A DNA stretch of 64,000 bases from Bacteroidaceae bacterium (GCA_017622815.1 JAGAQH010000012.1:17772-81771), one strand, 5' to 3'. Positions 18,458 to 27,299 are shown, counted from the first letter of the stretch. The notes: generated by a model from the sequence alone, not told the origin. A program made the numbers and translations.

Positions 18458-20980
18458 TCAATCCAGTGCTATGGCCTTCTTTACCTGCTCGGCAATCTCG
18501 TCGTAAGACTTGCTGGTGTCGGGCATGATGGCCGGCAGATACTCCACGGTAATCTTGTGGGGACGCGGCAGGGACTTCTGGCGGGGCAGAGCCTCGAAAG
18601 CACCCGTTATGCGCACGGGGACGATGGGAACACGAAGTTCCTTGGACAGGATGGCAAAGGTCTTCTTGAACTGACCCATCTCGCCTGTGTTGGTACGACG
18701 GCCTTCGGGGAATATAATCAGGTTCTTGCCGGCACGCAGTACCTGAGCCATGTTCTGGATGGAGGTCTTCAGGTTGGCACGCTGCATCAGTATGATGTTG
18801 CACTGACGTGCAAAGGATTGTCTTGCCTTGGACTTCACATGCTCCTCGGTGGCATAGAAGTAGCAGTCCTTCAGGGTACTGAACGACAGACCGCTGGTAA
18901 CGATGGGGCCATCCAGGAAACTCTGGTGGTTGGGAGCTATGATAAAGGGACCCTTGGCAGGGATGTTCTCCTTGCCCTTCACGGAAAGGCGGAAGTACAG
19001 GCGGTTGAACAACTCGGTGATGGCTGCAGTTACGGGCAGAAGGGCCGTAGGTGTGGAGGGAAGGACGGCAGGTGTACTGGTGAGCAATGTGTGCCAATCC
19101 ATCTCCTCGGTAACTTCGGTATGCTTCTTCTGCTTGGCAATGTGTTCGGCAAGGGCCTGCAGGGTGGAGAAGGACAAGATGCTGTCTGCATTCACCTCGG
19201 CGCCGAAGGTCTGCTCTATGAACTCCTGCATGCTTACACGGTCCAGCGAGTCAAGGCCGAGGTCGGTTTCCAGATGGTCGGTGGGACGCACGGTATCCAG
19301 ACGCTTCTCCTTCATTACATAGTCGCGCATGATGCGGTACTCCTCCATGTCGGGCTCCACAATCTTTCCCTCAGCCTGAGTGTTGGCGGCAGAAACGCCG
19401 TTCTTAAGCATATCCAGCACCTTGAAGCGCTGAATCTTGGACAGGCGTGTACGGGGCAGGGCGCCGTGAAGGACTAAGATGGACATCACCTTCTTGTAGT
19501 TCATGGCTTCGTTGTTGTAGGGTTCCAGAACCTCGTGCTTCAGCAAAGCCTCTATTTCTGCATCAGTCTTGTCCTTGGCTATATCGTCCTGGGGCACGAT
19601 GACGGCCACCAACTTGTCGTTGTAGTATGATACGGCACATTCCTTTACGAACTGGTCGTACTTCTCCAACTTGAACTCAATCTCCACGGGCTGAACGTTC
19701 TTGCCGTTGGACAGGACTATGATTTCCTTCTTGCGGCCGGTGATGTACACCCTACCCTTCTCGTCCAGACGGGCCAGGTCGCCGGTATGCAGATAACCGT
19801 TCTCGTCAAAGAGTTCGGCGGTTTCCTCGGGACGGTTGTAATAACCCTTCATCACGTTATCGCCCTTCACGCACATCTCGCCGTCTATAATCTTGCACTC
19901 GCAACAGGGCAAGGGCAAACCGGAGCATCCGGGGATGACATCGCCGGGACGTGTGAAACATATCATGGGGGAAGTCTCGGTCATGCCGTAACCCTCGAGC
20001 ACGGTAATGCCCAGCGTCTTCATGCCGTTGCCTATCTCCTTGTCCAGAGCGGCGCCACCGCTGACGCAATATACCAAGTGTCCGCCCAACTTCTTATGGA
20101 CGCTGGCAAACACTTTCTTGGAGAAGCCGTAACTGCCCATCTTTTCGCACAACTTGTAGAGTGTGCTGGCAAGGGCGCTTTCATCTATCTTCTTCTTTAT
20201 GCCGTTGTAGAGTGTCTGCCACAGACGGGGCACACCCACCATGACGGTCACCTTGCCTCTCTGCAACGAAGCCATGATGTCAGGACCCGACATAGTGGGA
20301 CACAATACCACCTGCGACTCGCTGAATATGGGGGCAACAAGCGTACCAACCAAGGGCATGACATGGTGCAGTGGCAGCAGGATAAGCGTGCTGCTGTTCT
20401 TGTTGAAGATGGGCACTTCCTTGCACGAAATGGCATCGATGTTGACCAGCAGGTTCTTGAAGGTGAGCATAACGCCCTTGGGGAAACCTGTAGTGCCGGA
20501 GGTGTAGAGGATTACGCACACGTCGCTATCCTCGAAACTGATACCCGTTTCCTTTGTCTCGGCATGGGCGGCAAGTCCTGAGAGGTCGTCCATGCGAAGC
20601 ACCACGGTATCTACACCGGCCTTCTCTATTGCCTGGCGTGCCGTGTCCTCTGTCTGCTCGCTTACCCAGATAGCCTCGGGCTTGGCATCGTTCAGGATAT
20701 AGGCAACATCGTCCACGGTGCTGCTGGCATCCACGGGAATGGCAATGCCCTTGTTCTGCCAGATGGAGAAGAAACTGTATATCCACTCCACGGAGTTCTC
20801 GGCAAAGACGATGGTCTTGGCCTCCTTCTGCACAGGGGTATAGCGTGCAAATAGACGGATGTTCTCAAGCATCTCGGCATAGGAAATCTCCTCGGTGGGA
20901 GTCACTATGGCCACGCGGTCAATGACCTTTATCTTGTTTTCGTAATACATAATGCTGCTCTTTTGTTGTTGTTTAGCCAC
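18458..20980 (-). CDS. Acyl-adenylating ligase - acyl carrier - PlsC acyltransferase fusion
   Basis: 840 residues in three domains. An AMP-binding ligase (about 10-540) has P-loop ILYTSGTTGFPKGVML, GYGMTETSP and YLHTGDLARLDEKGRVYITGRKKE. A phosphopantetheine carrier (about 555-630) has attachment motif DLGLDSLDRVS. An acyltransferase (about 665-835) has NHQSFLD (HX4D) and FPEGRR. The likely role is to activate a fatty acid, hold it on its own carrier and esterify it to a lysophospholipid or glycerol phosphate: Aas-like logic in the opposite domain order and with a built-in carrier. It follows the FadL-type porin by 132 bases on the same strand. The start is GTG at 20980; ATG at 20950 is an alternative that removes ten residues. 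Confidence 0.9.
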   Translation of the reverse strand: MAKQQQKSSIMYYENKIKVIDRVAIVTPTEEISYAEMLENIRLFARYTPVQKEAKTIVFAENSVEWIYSFFSIWQNKGIAIPVDASSTVDDVAYILNDAKPEAIWVSEQTEDTARQAIEKAGVDTVVLRMDDLSGLAAHAETKETGISFEDSDVCVILYTSGTTGFPKGVMLTFKNLLVNIDAISCKEVPIFNKNSSTLILLPLHHVMPLVGTLVAPIFSESQVVLCPTMSGPDIMASLQRGKVTVMVGVPRLWQTLYNGIKKKIDESALASTLYKLCEKMGSYGFSKKVFASVHKKLGGHLVYCVSGGAALDKEIGNGMKTLGITVLEGYGMTETSPMICFTRPGDVIPGCSGLPLPCCECKIIDGEMCVKGDNVMKGYYNRPEETAELFDENGYLHTGDLARLDEKGRVYITGRKKEIIVLSNGKNVQPVEIEFKLEKYDQFVKECAVSYYNDKLVAVIVPQDDIAKDKTDAEIEALLKHEVLEPYNNEAMNYKKVMSILVLHGALPRTRLSKIQRFKVLDMLKNGVSAANTQAEGKIVEPDMEEYRIMRDYVMKEKRLDTVRPTDHLETDLGLDSLDRVSMQEFIEQTFGAEVNADSILSFSTLQALAEHIAKQKKHTEVTEEMDWHTLLTSTPAVLPSTPTALLPVTAAITELFNRLYFRLSVKGKENIPAKGPFIIAPNHQSFLDGPIVTSGLSFSTLKDCYFYATEEHVKSKARQSFARQCNIILMQRANLKTSIQNMAQVLRAGKNLIIFPEGRRTNTGEMGQFKKTFAILSKELRVPIVPVRITGAFEALPRQKSLPRPHKITVEYLPAIMPDTSKSYDEIAEQVKKAIALD

Positions 20981-21112
20981 GACGGAGAGTACCGCCCGTT
21001 TTCATAAATTTGAGCGGCACCTCCCTCTCCTCTGGCTCGGCCAGTAGGGGCATGCCGCTCAAAAGCAGAATAGTTACTTATTTAATATATGTATTGGTAT
21101 ATACATTCTTGA

Positions 21113-22573
21113 TTACCAAGCGAAGTTGAAGCCAATACCTACAACATCGTTGGTGCGAGAATAACGGTCAATCTTGTTACCCAGTGCAGTTACAGACGTT
21201 ACCTCGCGGTCCTTGTAGAAGGTGTGCATGTAACCAAGGTCTATATTGAAGAGTTTGGTGGGATGTATACGTATACCAAGACCCATTGAGTTGCTGCTAA
21301 GGTTGAAACTTACGTCACTCATGTAAGCGTCAGTCAGGCCATAACTGGTGTTCTGCCAAGAGCAAGAAGCTGTAATCCACTTGCAGAACTTCCATTCAAC
21401 ACCTGCCAGGAACTCCATGGTGTTATGATCGATGTATGCACTGGTGTGCTTGTCACCATACTTGGTGGCAGACTTGTCGAAGTAATAGTGCCATGCACCG
21501 GCAATGCGCAAATCCTTGATGGGGCTGTACTGTGCACCAACGGTCAGCAGTGCAGGCATGTCCTCTGCAATTTTCTTGCCATCAGCAAACTGAGACAACA
21601 GGTGTGTGGGATCAGCGGCAAAAGCTGCGGCAGCCTCGCTCATACGTGAGCTGTTCTCAAGACGGATACGAGTCTTAAACTCATACTTGGCTGCCAGTTC
21701 CCAATGCTTGTTAGGACGGTAGTGGATACCCAAGATAGGAGTAACGCCGAAACCAACCTGGTCACAATTAAGACTCAGTTCGGTACCTGTAGCAGTACCG
21801 TTCACTGTTACGTCCTCAACGAAGCCGTTGTAGTTACATGTAGCATAAACGCCACGGATACCACCATAAACAGCAAGATTGTCCAGCACCTTGTATGTAG
21901 CACCAACCTGCAGACCGAAGTAGTACTGCTTACCCTTCATGTAGGAATTCAGGCTGTAGTTCTTGAAGTTTTGTGCGCCAAAAGCAGCGGCATCCTTCTG
22001 CATCTGTGCCATAGCCTGCTCCTGACTCATACCCTGTTGCATATAACCCATAACAGTTGCTTGACCAACGGTCATGCCAGTATTGCCATAGGGAGAATTT
22101 GCCCACATGTTGGCTATACCCTGAATACCGCTCTGTACAGTAAGAGCCTCTAAAGAACCAAGGCCGTTCTCAAATTCGCAAGCACCACCGCCACCTACAA
22201 GACCGAGGTGAGCAGAAATGCTCCACTTGTCCTGATTATAGGTAACATCCAATGAAGGCACCACAGGGGCAAAAGCCTCGCCCTTAAAAGTGTGTGTCGG
22301 ATTGGGGTTGTTTGTGTTCAGGGCAAAAGCGGGGAAAGTTGTATCAATAGTACGGCTCTGAATAGCAGTCATTGAAGAGATACCCATGTGCCATCCGTTA
22401 TGCAGGAAAGCCTGGCCTGCGGGATTGGCATAAAGACTGGAAAGTGTAATGTTGGCATCCTGTGTGAAGAAACGCAGGTAATGAGCGTTCTGGCTTGTTG
22501 TTGTCAACAGACCACCGGCGAAAGCACTTGTTGCGGCCAAAGCGGTGGCCAAAGAAATTACAATCTTTTTCAT
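21113..22573 (-). CDS. OmpP1/FadL-type outer-membrane transport protein
   Basis: 486 residues. Signal peptide MKKIVISLATALAATSAFAGG, then the FadL-like N-terminal hatch (TTTSQNAHYLRFFTQDANITLSSLYANPAG) and a beta barrel ending in the aromatic VGIGFNFAW, a typical outer-membrane insertion signal. The family lets long-chain fatty acids or other hydrophobic molecules cross the outer membrane. The downstream acyl-activating fusion supports a fatty-acid substrate, although no substrate can be read from the sequence. A TACCTTTG -7 element lies 32 bases upstream. Confidence 0.92.
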   Translation of the reverse strand: MKKIVISLATALAATSAFAGGLLTTTSQNAHYLRFFTQDANITLSSLYANPAGQAFLHNGWHMGISSMTAIQSRTIDTTFPAFALNTNNPNPTHTFKGEAFAPVVPSLDVTYNQDKWSISAHLGLVGGGGACEFENGLGSLEALTVQSGIQGIANMWANSPYGNTGMTVGQATVMGYMQQGMSQEQAMAQMQKDAAAFGAQNFKNYSLNSYMKGKQYYFGLQVGATYKVLDNLAVYGGIRGVYATCNYNGFVEDVTVNGTATGTELSLNCDQVGFGVTPILGIHYRPNKHWELAAKYEFKTRIRLENSSRMSEAAAAFAADPTHLLSQFADGKKIAEDMPALLTVGAQYSPIKDLRIAGAWHYYFDKSATKYGDKHTSAYIDHNTMEFLAGVEWKFCKWITASCSWQNTSYGLTDAYMSDVSFNLSSNSMGLGIRIHPTKLFNIDLGYMHTFYKDREVTSVTALGNKIDRYSRTNDVVGIGFNFAW

Positions 22574-22604
22574 ATATTTTACCTTGTTTGTGTAAATTCA
22601 AGTG

Positions 22605-22612
22605 CAAAGGTA
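22605..22612 (-). promoter_or_regulatory. -7 element of the FadL-type porin operon
   Basis: Minus-strand TACCTTTG, 32 bases upstream of the ATG at 22573. No clear -33 TTTG. Confidence 0.55.
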
Positions 22613-22844
22613 ACACATTTTCACACATCATGTGCATAATTGAGAGCTTTTTTGACGATATTAAGTGTTTTTTGTGCACTTATAAGCATAGGCAGGTGCA
22701 CTATACCTTATTTATATATATATATACATAGCGTACACGCGTTGTGGCGTCTCTCTCCCCGGGCAAAACGAGAACTCAAGACAATACAGCATCGCATGCA
22801 TGACTATATAATAGGAATAAGCCATGCGCTTTAGGGGAATTCCC

Positions 22845-22875
22845 TTTCATTATTATATATATCGGCATATCTTTG
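22845..22875 (+). promoter_or_regulatory. Promoter of the META-domain lipoprotein gene
   Basis: TTTC at 22845-22848, a 19-base spacer, then TATCTTTG at 22868-22875. Start codon at 22910. Confidence 0.65.
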
Positions 22876-22909
22876 CACCTGGAAACATAACAACACATTA
22901 TAATAAATT

Positions 22910-23323
22910 ATGAAAAAGACATTATTCTCTGCCCTTATGGCATGTATGGCATTTTGTTGCTGCACCAATGAAAACAGTACCGGCAATACCGCAGAACCCG
23001 ACGTGATTGGCAAATGGGCCATCATAGAGGCCAACGGCCTGAGTACGGACAGTGCGGAGACAAAACCCTTCATAGAGTTCTGCGACAGCGGCATGGTAAA
23101 CGGACATGCTTCCGTGAATGCCTTCTTCGGCCAATATGCCCTGAAGGGGGACAGCATCTTCTTTGACCAGATGGCAGCAACCAGCATGATGGGACACGAC
23201 ATGGAAGTGGAAATGGCGGTAATGACCGCACTTGCCCAATGCACCACACTGGAGATGCAGGATTCCGTTCTCAATGCAAAGGATTGTGACGGAAACGTGG
23301 TTATGACCATGAAGCGCAACTGA
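22910..23323 (+). CDS. META-domain (HslJ-like) lipoprotein
   Basis: 137 residues. Signal peptide MKKTLFSALMACMAFCCC with adjacent cysteines that form the lipobox, then a single META domain (about 32-135): IGKWAIIEANGLS, PFIEFCDSGMVNGHASVNAFFGQYALKGDSIFF, MEVEMAVMTALAQCTTLEM. META/HslJ proteins are envelope proteins linked to heat or novobiocin resistance in other bacteria; the biochemical role here is unknown. It has its own promoter and a near-perfect terminator, so it is monocistronic. Confidence 0.9.
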   Translation: MKKTLFSALMACMAFCCCTNENSTGNTAEPDVIGKWAIIEANGLSTDSAETKPFIEFCDSGMVNGHASVNAFFGQYALKGDSIFFDQMAATSMMGHDMEVEMAVMTALAQCTTLEMQDSVLNAKDCDGNVVMTMKRN

Positions 23324-23378
23324 TAGAAGGAATATCCGGTCATTTGTCCAAATGAAAAGGCAAATGCCAGAAATACAC

Positions 23379-23434
23379 ACTCCCCAATTCTGCACAGGCA
23401 TGCTGCAACATGTGCAGAATTGGGGAGTCTTTTT
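23379..23434 (+). terminator. Terminator of the META lipoprotein gene
   Basis: 18-base perfect stem (23379-23396 with 23411-23428), starting ACTCCCCAATTCTGCACA, followed by CTTTTT. Confidence 0.92.
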
Positions 23435-23510
23435 ACACACAAAACAGGCAAAGAGCAGTTTTTAACATGTTTTTTGTTCTTATTTGCAACAATAAAAAAG
23501 TAAAATGACG

Positions 23511-23518
23511 TATCTTTG
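23511..23518 (+). promoter_or_regulatory. -7 element of the 2-oxoacid oxidoreductase operon
   Basis: TATCTTTG, with TTTG at 23483-23486 (24-base spacer, longer than usual). The first ATG of the operon is at 23557. Confidence 0.6.
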
Positions 23519-23556
23519 CATTAAAATAGACAAAACAGAGCCGGCTCCACAACACA

Positions 23557-23736
23557 ATGACCGAAGAAGAATACATTGCAAAAGGAGATACCGCATGGAA
23601 AGAGCAGGATTGGAAGCTGTGCCTTGACTCCTATGCCGAGGCCATAGCGCTGAATCCGGAAAGCCTCGCCAAGGAAAAAAGGGAAATGGTGATGCAGATA
23701 ATCCGCTTCTTCAACAAGGATATGCTCAATCCATAG
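23557..23736 (+). CDS. 59-residue TPR-like protein at the head of the oxidoreductase operon
   Basis: Short gene starting MTEEEYIAKGDTAWKEQDWK and ending FFNKDMLNP. It contains one TPR-like helix pair (AWKEQDWKLCLDSYAEAIALNPES) followed by a charged helix. It lies between a good -7 element (23511) and the ferredoxin-subunit gene (71 bases later) on the same strand. I recall similar small TPR proteins preceding this oxidoreductase in Bacteroides, which supports a real gene; its role is unknown, perhaps assembly of the complex. Confidence 0.7.
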   Translation: MTEEEYIAKGDTAWKEQDWKLCLDSYAEAIALNPESLAKEKREMVMQIIRFFNKDMLNP

Positions 23737-23807
23737 CCTCCCCATACACATGCCGGAGCCTCGTAACAAGGACAATAACAGACAACTACCACACACATAC
23801 ACACACA

Positions 23808-24032
23808 ATGGCCAGATTCAAAGGTATTATAGAAGTGGACACAAAGCGATGCAAGGGATGTAACCTGTGTGTCGTGTCCTGCCCATTGAAACTGATAGAG
23901 TTGTCGCCCATGGTAAACCATAACGGATATAACTATGCGGTGCAGACAGACCCAGAGAAGTGCAACGGATGCAGCAGTTGCGGCATCATATGCCCCGACG
24001 GTTGCATCACCGTATACAGAACCAAGGAATAA
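23808..24032 (+). CDS. 2-oxoacid:ferredoxin oxidoreductase, 4Fe-4S (delta) subunit
   Basis: 74 residues with two complete ferredoxin motifs: CKGCNLCVVSCP (15-26) and CNGCSSCGIICP (52-63). They bind two 4Fe-4S clusters that carry electrons from the thiamine-diphosphate site to ferredoxin. It is first of the four catalytic subunit genes in the order delta-alpha-beta-gamma, with 15 bases to the next gene. The operon resembles the VOR/KOR type found in Bacteroidales. Confidence 0.95.
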   Translation: MARFKGIIEVDTKRCKGCNLCVVSCPLKLIELSPMVNHNGYNYAVQTDPEKCNGCSSCGIICPDGCITVYRTKE

Positions 24033-24047
24033 CCCCCTACTCCACAC

Positions 24048-25139
24048 ATGCAGAAAGACAACGACATACTTTTGCTGAAGGGAAACGAAGCCATAGCACA
24101 TGCTGCCATACGCTACGGTTACGACGGTTTCTTTGGCTACCCCATCACGCCACAGAGCGAGATACTGGAAACCCTGGCATTGCTGAAACCCTGGGAAACG
24201 ACAGGCATGGTGGTGCTTCAGAGCGAGAGCGAGGTGGCAAGCATCAACATGATATATGCCGGAGGCGGCTCGGGCAAGTGCGTCCTGACATCGTCCTCCA
24301 GCGTGGGCGTGTCGCTGATGCAGGAGGTCATCCCCTACATGGCCATCTGCGAAGTGCCAGGCCTCATAGTTTCAGTACAACGCGGAGGTCCGGGCCTTGG
24401 CACCATACAGCCGTCTCAATCCGACTACCGGCAGGCTACCTGCGGAGGCGGCAACGGTGACTATCACACCATTGTCCTTGCCCCCTGTTCGGTGCAGGAG
24501 AGCTGCAACATGGTGGGTCTTGCCAAGGAACTGATGATGAAGTGGCGCACCCCGGTAATTATCCTGTCCGACGGCAGCATTGGGCAGATGATGGAGAAGT
24601 GCATACTGCCCCCCTACACTCCACGGCGCACCGATGAGGAAATACGCCGGCAGTGCCCTTGGGCCACTAACGGACTTGGGCTTAAAGGCAGGAAGCCAAA
24701 CGTTATGACAAGTCTGGAACTTGACCAGGCGCTGATGGAGAAGCGCAACCGCGAACTGCAGAAGAAGTACGCAAGAATACAGCAGGAGGAAGTTCGTGCC
24801 GAGCACTATCATACAGAGGATGCCGAGACCCTCATAGTGGCCTTCGGTTCTGCTGCAAGAATCTCCATGGGTGCCATAGACAACCTGCGCCAGCAGGGAC
24901 ACAAGGTGGGCCTTCTGCGCCCCGTCACACTATGGCCCTTCCCCGAGAAGGAAATATTGGAACTGGCATCACGCATGAAACGCATCGTGGTGGTGGAACT
25001 GAACGAAGGGCAGATGTTGCGTGATGTACAGTGGGCATCGCAATTCCGATGCCCCATAGAGTTCATCGGACACAGTGGCGGAGTAATCATCACTCCCGAC
25101 GAGATTACCAGGAAGATCAGCGAAATGGGAAAGTTATAA
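24048..25139 (+). CDS. vorB: 2-oxoacid:ferredoxin oxidoreductase, alpha subunit (VorB/KorA type)
   Basis: 363 residues. LLKGNEAIAHAAIRYGYDGFFGYPITPQSEI is the conserved pyrimidine-side start of this family. SSSVGVSLMQEVIPYMAICEVPGLIVSVQRGGPGLG and the C-terminal domain (TLIVAFGSAARI, GLLRPVTLWPFP, VVELNEGQM) follow. Together with the other subunits it decarboxylates branched-chain 2-oxoacids or 2-oxoglutarate to acyl-CoA and reduces ferredoxin, or runs in reverse. Sequence alone does not separate VOR from KOR. The next gene's likely start is 79 bases on, after a 9-base repeat array. Confidence 0.94.
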   Translation: MQKDNDILLLKGNEAIAHAAIRYGYDGFFGYPITPQSEILETLALLKPWETTGMVVLQSESEVASINMIYAGGGSGKCVLTSSSSVGVSLMQEVIPYMAICEVPGLIVSVQRGGPGLGTIQPSQSDYRQATCGGGNGDYHTIVLAPCSVQESCNMVGLAKELMMKWRTPVIILSDGSIGQMMEKCILPPYTPRRTDEEIRRQCPWATNGLGLKGRKPNVMTSLELDQALMEKRNRELQKKYARIQQEEVRAEHYHTEDAETLIVAFGSAARISMGAIDNLRQQGHKVGLLRPVTLWPFPEKEILELASRMKRIVVVELNEGQMLRDVQWASQFRCPIEFIGHSGGVIITPDEITRKISEMGKL

Positions 25140-25149
25140 ACGGAAATCT

Positions 25150-25212
25150 ATGAAAACTCCGAGTACTCTGAATACTCCGAATACTCCGAATAACTCAGAA
25201 TTCTCAGAATAC
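25150..25212. repeat. Seven 9-base tandem repeats between oxidoreductase genes
   Basis: Seven imperfect 9-base units, core CCGAATACT (reverse ATTCGGAGT-like), directly before the beta-subunit start. The same unit occurs at 2228-2267. Because 9 is a multiple of 3, an open frame from ATG 25150 runs through it as an Asn-Thr-Pro repeat, but the conserved protein starts at 25219. Confidence 0.8.
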
Positions 25213-25218
25213 AACCTC

Positions 25219-25986
25219 ATGGACGAGAAGACAATAAAATCACCCCAGAACATCGTTTACCAGAAACCACGTCTGATGAACGACATCCCCATGCACTACT
25301 GCCCCGGATGCGGACATTCCATAGTGCACAAACTGGTGGCCGAGATTCTGGACGAAATGGGCATAGAGGAAAAGACCATAGGCGTATGCCCCGTGGGATG
25401 CGCTGTCTTTGCATACAGGTATCTGGACATCGATTGGATAGAGGCGGCACACGGACGTGCTCCGGCATGTGCCTCGGCACTGAAGAGATTGTGGCCGGAA
25501 CATCTGGTGTTCACATATCAGGGCGATGGCGACCTGGCTTGCATAGGCACAGGCGAAACCATACAGACACTGAACCGCGGCGAGAACATCACCGTCATCT
25601 TCATAAACAATGCCATCTACGGCATGACGGGCGGACAGATGGCCCCAACCACACTGATGGGCATGAAGACAAGCACCTGCCCCTACGGCCGACAGGCCGA
25701 CCTGCATGGCTTCCCCCTGAAAATAAGCGACATTGCCGCCACACTGGAGGGCACATGCTACGTTACCCGCCAGGCGGAGAACACCGTGGGCAACATTGCT
25801 CGAGCCAAGAAAGCCATACGACAGGCCTTTGAGAACAGCCTGCAGGGACGCGGTTCGTCGCTGGTGGAAATCGTCAGCACATGCTCTGCCGGATGGAAGA
25901 TGACACCAGTGCAAAGCAACCAGTGGCTAGCCGAGAACATGTTGCCCTACTATCCCTTGGGCGACCTGAAAAACATTAAGGACTGA
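25219..25986 (+). CDS. 2-oxoacid:ferredoxin oxidoreductase, beta (thiamine-diphosphate) subunit
   Basis: 255 residues from ATG 25219. MPMHYCPGCGHSIVHKLV-like start (CPGCGHS) and the thiamine-diphosphate/Mg motif GDGDLACIGTGETIQTLNRGENITVIFINNAIYGMTGGQ are diagnostic. It forms the active site with the alpha subunit. An in-frame ATG at 25150 would add 23 residues encoded by the 9-base repeat array; these look unlike the family and I regard them as untranslated or non-essential. The gamma-subunit gene follows after 5 bases. Confidence 0.93.
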   Translation: MDEKTIKSPQNIVYQKPRLMNDIPMHYCPGCGHSIVHKLVAEILDEMGIEEKTIGVCPVGCAVFAYRYLDIDWIEAAHGRAPACASALKRLWPEHLVFTYQGDGDLACIGTGETIQTLNRGENITVIFINNAIYGMTGGQMAPTTLMGMKTSTCPYGRQADLHGFPLKISDIAATLEGTCYVTRQAENTVGNIARAKKAIRQAFENSLQGRGSSLVEIVSTCSAGWKMTPVQSNQWLAENMLPYYPLGDLKNIKD

Positions 25987-25991
25987 AAGCA

Positions 25992-26543
25992 ATGAAAGAG
26001 GAAATAATCATATCGGGCTTCGGCGGACAAGGCGTCCTCTCCATGGGAAAGATACTGGCATACGCTGGTATCATCGAAGGCAAGGAAGTGACATGGATGC
26101 CGTCCTATGGACCTGAGCAGCGCGGAGGCACGGCCAACGTTACCGTAATACTCTCGGACGAGCGCATCACTTCGCCCGTACTGAACACCTACGACACGGC
26201 CATAGTGCTGAACCAGCCCTCGCTGGAACGCTTCATGCCCCTCGTAAAACCTGGCGGCACACTCATCTACGACCCGTCCAGCATCCTCACCCCTCCCATG
26301 CGCAAGGACATAAACGTGTATAGCATAGAGGCCATGGCCGAAGCGGCAAGAATGAAGAACGGCAAGGTGTTCAACATGCTCCTGCTCGGAGGCCTCATCA
26401 AGGTGCGCCCCATCGTCAGCGTGGAGGATGTGGTGGAAGGTCTGCATAGGACCCTGCCCGAGCGCCACCATCACCTCATCCCCATGAACGAGGAGGCCAT
26501 ACGCCACGGCATGGAAATCATCCGGGAGGAGAACAAGGCCTGA
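25992..26543 (+). CDS. 2-oxoacid:ferredoxin oxidoreductase, gamma subunit
   Basis: 183 residues. IIISGFGGQGVLSMGKILAYAGIIEGKEVTWMPSYGPEQRGGTANVTVILSDE is the standard CoA-binding-side gamma domain. It completes the delta-alpha-beta-gamma set. The gene begins 5 bases after the beta stop and ends the operon, with a weak hairpin about 40 bases downstream. Confidence 0.95.
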   Translation: MKEEIIISGFGGQGVLSMGKILAYAGIIEGKEVTWMPSYGPEQRGGTANVTVILSDERITSPVLNTYDTAIVLNQPSLERFMPLVKPGGTLIYDPSSILTPPMRKDINVYSIEAMAEAARMKNGKVFNMLLLGGLIKVRPIVSVEDVVEGLHRTLPERHHHLIPMNEEAIRHGMEIIREENKA

Positions 26544-26584
26544 CACAGCAAGGTCTCTACAAAATATGAAGCATCACACAGGAA

Positions 26585-26615
26585 GTCTCATGCCACATAC
26601 GCATGGGACTTTTCT
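26585..26615 (+). terminator. Possible terminator of the oxidoreductase operon
   Basis: AAGTCTCATG / CATGGGACTT stem with one mismatch, followed by TTCTGTTT. Confidence 0.45.
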
Positions 26616-26785
26616 GTTTAACGCTAATGACCTATTCTGGGATTATCACGAAGAAAACGGCACCAGAACACCGGCAGGGTGGACAAAACTTCATTTTTCC
26701 TGCCTCCGCCTGTAATAAAAACACTATCAGTGCGTCTAAGGGTGTAAAGCAACAGACAAAGAGAACGACAAAGAGAACGACAAAG

Positions 26786-27265
26786 ATGAACCAAGAGCAA
26801 GAATTTTCGGAACTCGTGCATCGGCACAAGTCCACAATATACACCGTCTGCTACATGTTCTCCAAGGACAACGACGAGGTGCAGGACCTGTTCCAGGACA
26901 TACTGGCCAACCTATGGACAGGTTTCGGCTCGTTCCGCGGAAAATCGCAACAGAAGACCTGGGTATGGCGCGTGGCGCTCAACACCTGCATCTCGGTGGA
27001 GAGAAAGAAGAAGAGGCGCCAGCAAGCGGCGCAACTGTCCATGGACATAGACCTGTATGCGGATGACGACAACGACACCCTGCAGGTACAGGCCCTGCAC
27101 AAGCGCATCAACTCCCTGGGCCTCGTGGACCGTGCCATCATCCTGCTATGGCTGGAGGACATGAGTTACGACGAGATTGGTGCCATAATGGGCATCACCT
27201 CCAAGCACGTAGGGGTGAAACTCTTCCGCATAAAGGAGCGCCTGAAGCAAATAAAAGACAAATAA
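26786..27265 (+). CDS. ECF-type RNA polymerase sigma factor
   Basis: 159 residues from ATG 26786. Region 2 (about 8-75: HRHKSTIYTVCYMFSKDNDEVQDLFQDILANLWTGFGSFRGKSQQKTWVWRVALNTC) and region 4 (about 105-155: VDRAIILLWLEDMSYDEIGAIMGITSKHVGVKLFRIKERLK) are clear. The open frame extends upstream to 26603, but that part is not conserved and includes a 12-base tandem repeat (AAAGAGAACGAC) encoding Lys/Arg/Thr. The next gene, 34 bases downstream, encodes a four-TM protein likely to be its membrane-bound control partner. The signal and regulon are unknown. Confidence 0.92.
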   Translation: MNQEQEFSELVHRHKSTIYTVCYMFSKDNDEVQDLFQDILANLWTGFGSFRGKSQQKTWVWRVALNTCISVERKKKRRQQAAQLSMDIDLYADDDNDTLQVQALHKRINSLGLVDRAIILLWLEDMSYDEIGAIMGITSKHVGVKLFRIKERLKQIKDK

Positions 27266-27299
27266 CATTCACCCGTTAACAATATAAAGCACTATCATC

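Larger units (their letters stand above)
22574..22909. other. Divergent control region between fadL-like and META genes
   Basis: 336 bases. It holds the two promoters listed separately plus an AT dinucleotide run (about 22712-22730). No gene or other signal seen. Confidence 0.5.

Noticed and set aside
26603-26785. 61-residue N-terminal extension of the ECF sigma factor
   Set aside because: Not sigma-like, includes a 12-base tandem repeat, and sigma region 2 starts right after the ATG at 26786.
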